A DNA stretch of 64,000 nt from Pseudoduganella violaceinigra DSM 15887 (lineage in GTDB: Bacteria > Pseudomonadota > Gammaproteobacteria > Burkholderiales > Burkholderiaceae_D). Shown in pieces: positions 59,173 through 64,000 of the stretch (position 1 is its first letter; each line of letters opens with the position of its first letter). Below the pieces are notes generated by a model, which was given only the letters and a program-made list of their open reading frames with translations, made no database searches and had not been told where the DNA came from. The stretch spans positions 517,277 through 581,276 of the forward strand of contig NZ_AUDI01000004.1 in the NCBI RefSeq assembly GCF_000425385.1, read 5' to 3'. The translations under genes were made by a program, and so were the position numbers.

Positions 59173-61923
59173 TTAGAGGTTTAGTGAATCCTGCGACACC
59201 GGAACCAGGATTTCACGGCTGCCATTGGTGGCCATCGACGACAGGATGCCTGCCGTTTCCATCTCTTCGACCAGGCGCGCGGCCCGGTTGTAGCCGATTC
59301 GCAGTTGCCGCTGGATGGACGAAATCGAGGCGCGGCGGCTGCGGATGACGAAGGCCACGGCTTCGTCATAAAGCGGATCGGCTTCGCCTGAACTGGACTC
59401 GCTCAGCAAATCGGCCGCTGGCTCTTCGCTTGGCTCGCCTGCGGTAATGGCCTCGACATAATCCGGTTCGCCAAACTGTTTCAGGTAGTCGACGACGCGG
59501 TGGACTTCTTCATCCGATACGAAGGCGCCGTGCACGCGTTGCGGGTAGCCGCTGCCGGGCGGCAGGAACAGCATGTCGCCGTGGCCGAGCAGGCTTTCCG
59601 CGCCCATCTGGTCGAGCACAGTGCGCGAGTCGATCTTCGACGAAACCTGGAATGCCACGCGGGTCGGGATATTCGCCTTGATCAAGCCGGTGATCACGTC
59701 GACGGACGGGCGTTGCGTCGCGAGGATCAGGTGAATGCCTGCCGCACGGGCCTTCTGGGCCAGACGCGCGATCAGTTCTTCGATTTTCTTCCCCGCCACC
59801 ATCATCAGGTCGGCCAATTCGTCGATGATGACCACGATGGTGGGCAGCGTGGACAGCGGCTCGGGCGCGTCCGGCGTGAGCGAGAATGGATTCTTGACGT
59901 ACTTCTCCGCCGCCCGTGCGTCCCGGATCTTCTGGTTGAAACCTGCCAGATTCCGTACGCCGAGGGCAGACATCAGGCGGTAGCGCTTTTCCATCTCGGC
60001 GACGCACCAGGTCAGGGCGTTTGCCGCCAGCTTCATGTCGGTGACGACCGGTGCGAGCAGGTGCGGAATGCCGTCGTAGACGGACAGCTCCAGCATCTTC
60101 GGATCAATCATGATCATGCGCACATCTTCCGGTGTGGCTTTGTACAGCAGCGACACGATCATGGCGTTGATTGCCACGGATTTACCGGAGCCGGTGGTAC
60201 CCGCCACCAGCATGTGCGGCGCACGCGCCAGGTCGGTCACCACTGGAGCGCCGGTAATGTCCTTGCCCATCGCCAGGGTCAGCTGCGAGCGCGAGGTCCG
60301 GTACGCTTCCGAGGCCAGCATTTCCGACAGCTGGATCATCTGGCGCCGCCCATTCGGCAGTTCGAGGCCCATGCAGGTCTTGCCCGGAATGGTTTCGACA
60401 ACGCGCACCGACGTCACCGCCAGTGCCCGCGACAGGTCCTTCATCAGCGCGACAATCTGGGCCCCGCGCACACCGATGGCCGGTTCGATCTCGTAGCGCG
60501 TGATCACGGGGCCGGCGGAGGCCCCAAGCACGGAGACGGGGACCTTGAATTCCTTCAGGCGCTGTTCGATCAGTTGTCCCGTCTCGAAAAGTTCGGCGGT
60601 CGAAACCTCGACAGTAGCCTCGGAATAGGCATCGAGCAGGTCCAGTCCAGGCAATTCGACGTCGATTTCCTGCGGGTGATGCACGACGGGTGCCGCCGCC
60701 GGGATAGGTGCGACCGGCGCAGGCGCAAAACCGGCTGCGCGTGGCATAGCGTCCGCAATTGGCGGGTGCTGACAGGTGGCCGACGCCTGCGGGGAGAGTT
60801 CCGCACTGGCGCGCAGCGCGACCTCCTGCCATTCCACGTAAAGCGGCTCGTCGTCTTTTTCAGCGGCCGCTTCAAACGTCAATGCGCTGGCAATGCGCGC
60901 AGGAGGTTCGGCGGGCGGCGTATATTCCCAGGCGAGGGGGGCAATCGTTTGGGCCAGCGCTTGTTCAAAACCGAGTCCGGGGTTTGCGTTCTCCGGCATG
61001 GTTTGCTCGACCTCCCGCACCCACATACGATCAGGCGCTGAAGTCCGGATCGTATGCACTTCCACCGCAGTGCGGATGACACGCACTTCGACTTCGGCCT
61101 GCTGCGGGAGCTGCAGCACTGGCAACGGTGTGCCTTGCATGGCTTCCGGTAATGGCAGTGCAATCGGATCCTGAACTGGCTCGCGAGCGGCCGTTGTGAT
61201 GGTTGGACTTTCTTCCGGGTGACCCAACTTCACGATCCTGGTGGTTTCCGTGCGCTTGTTGCGGGCGTTGGCCTCCTGAATGGCTTTAGCGCGGGCCAGC
61301 ATCGCCGGGGTTGGACGCAGGCTCTCGACTTGCGCCCATTCTTCGCTGGGCCGCGCTGACGGGGAGCTTCTGTCCTGATCCTCCTGCGTGCTCGGCACGT
61401 TTTTCCGAACAGAGTCGGCGCCGAAAAAGGTTGCTGGAGGTGTGTCGGCATCGCTATGCCATGGCTGCCTTCCGGCGGCGAAATGATCGCCGGTTCGAGG
61501 GGCGGGGGATGGCGTGCGCGCAGGGGCCGCGGACCTTGGCGCAGGTTGCCGTTGATTTTCTGCTGTCCGTTTGCCCAAAGGCGTGGCACGCCAGCACCAA
61601 GACAGGAAAGCATTTGCCCGATAGCCGAAGATCCACGGCCCCGCCAGCAATCCTGTCACAAGAACGAGCAGGAGGGTTAAAGGTTTGCCGACGGCCGATG
61701 CAAGCAGGTTCGCCACGTAGGCTCCCGCCGGGATGGGCTCTGGCGCCCGAATGATTGATTCCAGTGCGCTGCCTGCGCACAGCATCAGTGCGGTGCCTAG
61801 TACCAGACGAATAAATCCTCGGCCCAGCAGAGTACTTCTTTTGAGAAGGAACACCTTCACGAGACGCAGCAATAAGGGAAGCGTCCAAAGCACCGACCAG
61901 CCAAACCAAGACATTACTGCCAT
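59173..61923 (-). CDS. ftsK: DNA translocase FtsK
   Basis: 916 residues. The N-terminal part has about four hydrophobic segments (within the first 115 residues), followed by a Pro/Ala/Glu-rich linker to about residue 435, then the ATPase motor with Walker [18 protein letters not shown] and Walker [16 protein letters not shown], and a gamma DNA-recognition wHTH ([20 protein letters not shown]). FtsK pumps DNA at the septum and helps XerCD at dif. Whether it is the chromosomal copy or a paralogue cannot be told here. Downstream of it, same strand, is the ArsC-like gene. Confidence 0.92.
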   Translation of the reverse strand: MAVMSWFGWSVLWTLPLLLRLVKVFLLKRSTLLGRGFIRLVLGTALMLCAGSALESIIRAPEPIPAGAYVANLLASAVGKPLTLLLVLVTGLLAGPWIFGYRANAFLSWCWRATPLGKRTAENQRQPAPRSAAPARTPSPAPRTGDHFAAGRQPWHSDADTPPATFFGADSVRKNVPSTQEDQDRSSPSARPSEEWAQVESLRPTPAMLARAKAIQEANARNKRTETTRIVKLGHPEESPTITTAAREPVQDPIALPLPEAMQGTPLPVLQLPQQAEVEVRVIRTAVEVHTIRTSAPDRMWVREVEQTMPENANPGLGFEQALAQTIAPLAWEYTPPAEPPARIASALTFEAAAEKDDEPLYVEWQEVALRASAELSPQASATCQHPPIADAMPRAAGFAPAPVAPIPAAAPVVHHPQEIDVELPGLDLLDAYSEATVEVSTAELFETGQLIEQRLKEFKVPVSVLGASAGPVITRYEIEPAIGVRGAQIVALMKDLSRALAVTSVRVVETIPGKTCMGLELPNGRRQMIQLSEMLASEAYRTSRSQLTLAMGKDITGAPVVTDLARAPHMLVAGTTGSGKSVAINAMIVSLLYKATPEDVRMIMIDPKMLELSVYDGIPHLLAPVVTDMKLAANALTWCVAEMEKRYRLMSALGVRNLAGFNQKIRDARAAEKYVKNPFSLTPDAPEPLSTLPTIVVIIDELADLMMVAGKKIEELIARLAQKARAAGIHLILATQRPSVDVITGLIKANIPTRVAFQVSSKIDSRTVLDQMGAESLLGHGDMLFLPPGSGYPQRVHGAFVSDEEVHRVVDYLKQFGEPDYVEAITAGEPSEEPAADLLSESSSGEADPLYDEAVAFVIRSRRASISSIQRQLRIGYNRAARLVEEMETAGILSSMATNGSREILVPVSQDSLNL

Positions 61924-62297
61924 CCAAATTCTTTCTTCTTAATAACTCGCCAGACTCAGTCTGGCCCGCAACCTGAGGGACGGCCTGGAATCCGCAGTGC
62001 CGCGAAGCGAAGTTTAACATGAGCAATGTTTGCTTCACGCAAGAGCGGGGAGGGCCGGTTTGGTAATTCCATGTGGCAAGTATGACAAATGTCCCGGATC
62101 AGCGCGTTTCGCTTGGTACAAACGTCCACAAAGAAAGTGACATTGCTCCGATTCACTGCCGAGTCTAGGCGACTAAATTGATAGCTATTGAGAATCGGAA
62201 ATAAAGAAGTCCTTCGGGTAATCGTAATGACCGTTGGGTACCGATTCATGAAAATAATCATCTTTCGTCCGATCGAAGGCGAACTTGAGGGGATGTC
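61924..62297. other. Divergent promoter region between ftsK and the RTX/VCBS gene
   Basis: 374 bp with no convincing gene. The part nearest the RTX gene is AT-rich (62110-62290) and has GAGGGG at 8 bp before its ATG. Short frames here are on the plus strand from 62188 and on the minus strand at 61956-62261; neither has a start site or family resemblance. Confidence 0.5.
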
Positions 62298-64000
62298 ATG
62301 GGCACCATTACCGGATCAAACAACAACGACGTCATTGTCGGCACCAGCGGGAGCGACACCATTAATAGCGGGAACGGCGACGATACCGTCAACGGCGGCG
62401 CCGGCAGCGATTCGATCAACGGCGGCGCCGGGAACGATATCCTCGATGGGGGCAGCGGCAGTGACCAGCTGAATGGCGGTTCCGGCGACGATACCCTGAT
62501 CTATAACGTGCTGGAAAATGCGGCGGCCGGGACCAAGGACGTCTACACCGGCGGTGCGGGCATCGACACCGTGGTGCTGCAGTTAAGCTCAGCACAATGG
62601 CTGGACAAATCGGTTCGTGCGGAGTTGCAGCGGTATGTTGAACTCCTCGCGACGGTCAAGACTAATCCGCAGGGCGAGGTCTCCAACGGCTCGGCTAGCG
62701 ATTTCATGTTTACATTTGGCTCGTCCACCTTGACGGTACAGATGATGGAGAAGCTGGTCGTCGCGGTACAGCAAACGGCAGAGGGCCCCTATAACGCCGT
62801 GAATTACCTGGCTGCGCTGATCAGCGGCAGTGACGCCGGCAGCGCGGTCGAAGCGGGCGGCACCAACAACGCCAATATCGGAACGCCGACCGTCAGCGGC
62901 GACTTGTATGCAGACGACCTGGATGGTGCCGACGACGTCTTTCAGGCTGTTGCAGCCGGCGCCTCGGCGAATTACGGTACATACTCGGTGGGCACAAACG
63001 GAGTCTGGACGTATGCGTTGAACAATTCCCACGAAAGCGTACAGGCGCTCGCAGTTGGGGAAAGCCTGAGCGACAGCTTCACAGTGCGTAGCGCTGACGG
63101 CACTAGCAAGCTTGTGAAAATCAGTATCGTTGGCAGCAACGACGCACCAGTCGTCAGCGCGGCCCTGACCACTGGCGCGGCAGAAGGAAATGGAAGCTAT
63201 TCGCGCAACTTGCTGGCTGGCTCGAGCGATGCGGATCATGGCGAGACTGCTACGTTGAGCGTCGCTGACGTACGCTTCAGCGTCAACGGGGCGGCCGCTT
63301 CCAATGGCCCTCCTGCCGGTGTAAGCCTGGTCGGAAATACATTGACGATTGATCCGACAAGCGCCGCGTTCAATCATCTGGCAGCGGGCCAGCACGCCAC
63401 GATCGTTGTCGCATATAACATCAAGGACGTGCACGGAGCAACCGTTGCACAAACCGAGACAATTACGATCAACGGAACCAATGACGTTCCGGTAGTTTCC
63501 GGTTCTTTGACCGCGCGCGTGAGCGAGGATGGTCCGCAAGTGACGCTTGACGCACTGGCAAATGCATCCGATGTGGATGACGGCACTACGCTGAGCGTCG
63601 TAGGACTACCCGCTACGTTGCCCGCCGGCGTTTCGTATTCCGCTGCGATGCATAGCTTTGTGACCAATCCGGGGAATGCAGCCTTCCAGGGATTGGCCGC
63701 GGGGCAGTCGGCGACGGTGAATGTCGACTATGGTGTCTCCGATGGTCTTTCGACGACTGCCACCTCGGCAAGCTTCACAATCACAGGCACCAATGATGTG
63801 GTCAGCATCACCAGTGGCGCTCAGTCCGGATCGGTGATTGAAGATGCCGCTCCCCAGCAGGCTAGCGGCGTGATCAGCTTCAATGACGCCGACTTGATCG
63901 ACGTTCATGCTGCATCGTTCGTTCCCCACGCCGGTGCCTTGGGTGTGTTCACCCTGGCGCCAGTGTCGGAAAGCGCATCCACTGAGAATGGCCAGGTTGG
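62298..64000 (+). CDS. Giant RTX/VCBS-repeat secreted protein (partial, runs off right edge)
   Basis: At least 567 residues. RTX-like nonapeptides (GGAGSDSINGGAGNDILDGG, SGDDTLIYN) occupy residues about 10-75. After a spacer comes a VCBS domain (SGDLYADDLDGADDVFQAV, YGTYSVGTNGVWTYALNN, SFTVRSADGTSK) and then cadherin-like repeats headed NDAPVVS, NDVPVVS and similar. Such proteins are exported by type I secretion, bind Ca2+ through RTX repeats and act as adhesins or biofilm components; the C-terminal secretion signal must lie beyond the window. RTX repeats at the N-terminus are unusual. Start ATG 62298 has GAGGGG at 8 bp. Confidence 0.9.
   Translation, partial: MGTITGSNNNDVIVGTSGSDTINSGNGDDTVNGGAGSDSINGGAGNDILDGGSGSDQLNGGSGDDTLIYNVLENAAAGTKDVYTGGAGIDTVVLQLSSAQWLDKSVRAELQRYVELLATVKTNPQGEVSNGSASDFMFTFGSSTLTVQMMEKLVVAVQQTAEGPYNAVNYLAALISGSDAGSAVEAGGTNNANIGTPTVSGDLYADDLDGADDVFQAVAAGASANYGTYSVGTNGVWTYALNNSHESVQALAVGESLSDSFTVRSADGTSKLVKISIVGSNDAPVVSAALTTGAAEGNGSYSRNLLAGSSDADHGETATLSVADVRFSVNGAAASNGPPAGVSLVGNTLTIDPTSAAFNHLAAGQHATIVVAYNIKDVHGATVAQTETITINGTNDVPVVSGSLTARVSEDGPQVTLDALANASDVDDGTTLSVVGLPATLPAGVSYSAAMHSFVTNPGNAAFQGLAAGQSATVNVDYGVSDGLSTTATSASFTITGTNDVVSITSGAQSGSVIEDAAPQQASGVISFNDADLIDVHAASFVPHAGALGVFTLAPVSESASTENGQV

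Overview
The window looks like chromosomal DNA of a Betaproteobacterium, most likely the Massilia/Duganella/Janthinobacterium group of Oxalobacteraceae. This is inferred from the high-GC coding style and from the gene families and neighbourhoods (NarL-type system with a periplasmic propeller sensor, PEP-CTERM-like exported protein, paired TonB receptors, bkd operon, MipA/OmpV protein). I could not check this by database search. No rRNA, tRNA, CRISPR array or transposase gene was seen.

Layout. 1-885 is the 5' part of a ketoacyl-ACP-synthase-III-like gene leaving the left edge. 1344-4681 is an array of integron gene cassettes, all read on the minus strand and separated by eight attC sites. No integrase gene is visible, so the array is a CALIN-type cluster. 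It encodes DUF7660 and DUF5071 proteins, two small zinc-ribbon proteins, a lipoprotein, a secreted protein, an unknown protein that has lost its stop codon, and a duplicated cassette of doubtful coding capacity. 5954-12234 is a compact plus-strand operon (Tat-exported alpha/beta hydrolase, catalase, YcaC-like hydrolase, XapX, YtcJ-like amidohydrolase, DoxX, DUF1275). Beside it is a divergent two-component pair (12208-15950). 16126-20760 holds a PEP-CTERM-like protein and a cobalamin-riboswitch-led TonB receptor/PepSY pair. 21527-25810 pairs a large TonB receptor divergently with a secreted cyanophycinase. 25891-27502 is an ArsR/AHSA1/SDR set. 27669-28499 encodes a four-repeat OAA-family lectin.

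30286-37011 is an eight-gene minus-strand operon in which every gene overlaps the next (FAD oxidoreductase, DUF1365, cyclopropane-fatty-acid synthase, chalcone-isomerase-like protein, MFS transporter, DUF3833, SDR, NTF2-like). A divergent TetR regulator (37106-37711) is the likely controller; the set suggests membrane-lipid modification. 37959-42947 encodes the whole branched-chain 2-oxoacid dehydrogenase complex (E1alpha, E1beta, E2, E3). It is followed by a GH1-like glycosidase, an M1 aminopeptidase, several exported hypothetical proteins, a MipA/OmpV protein behind a terminator-like hairpin, a small HTH protein and a 2OG-Fe(II) oxygenase.

51423-58506 is a MocR-type regulator divergent from a five-gene amino-acid operon: SHMT paralogue, BenE-type transporter, DauA-like D-amino-acid dehydrogenase, RidA and a threonine-synthase-like enzyme. 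It reads as import, aldol cleavage, oxidation and imine hydrolysis of an unusual amino acid. The window closes with an ArsC-like protein whose P-loop cysteine is serine, an FtsK translocase, and the start of a giant RTX/VCBS secreted protein that runs off the right edge.
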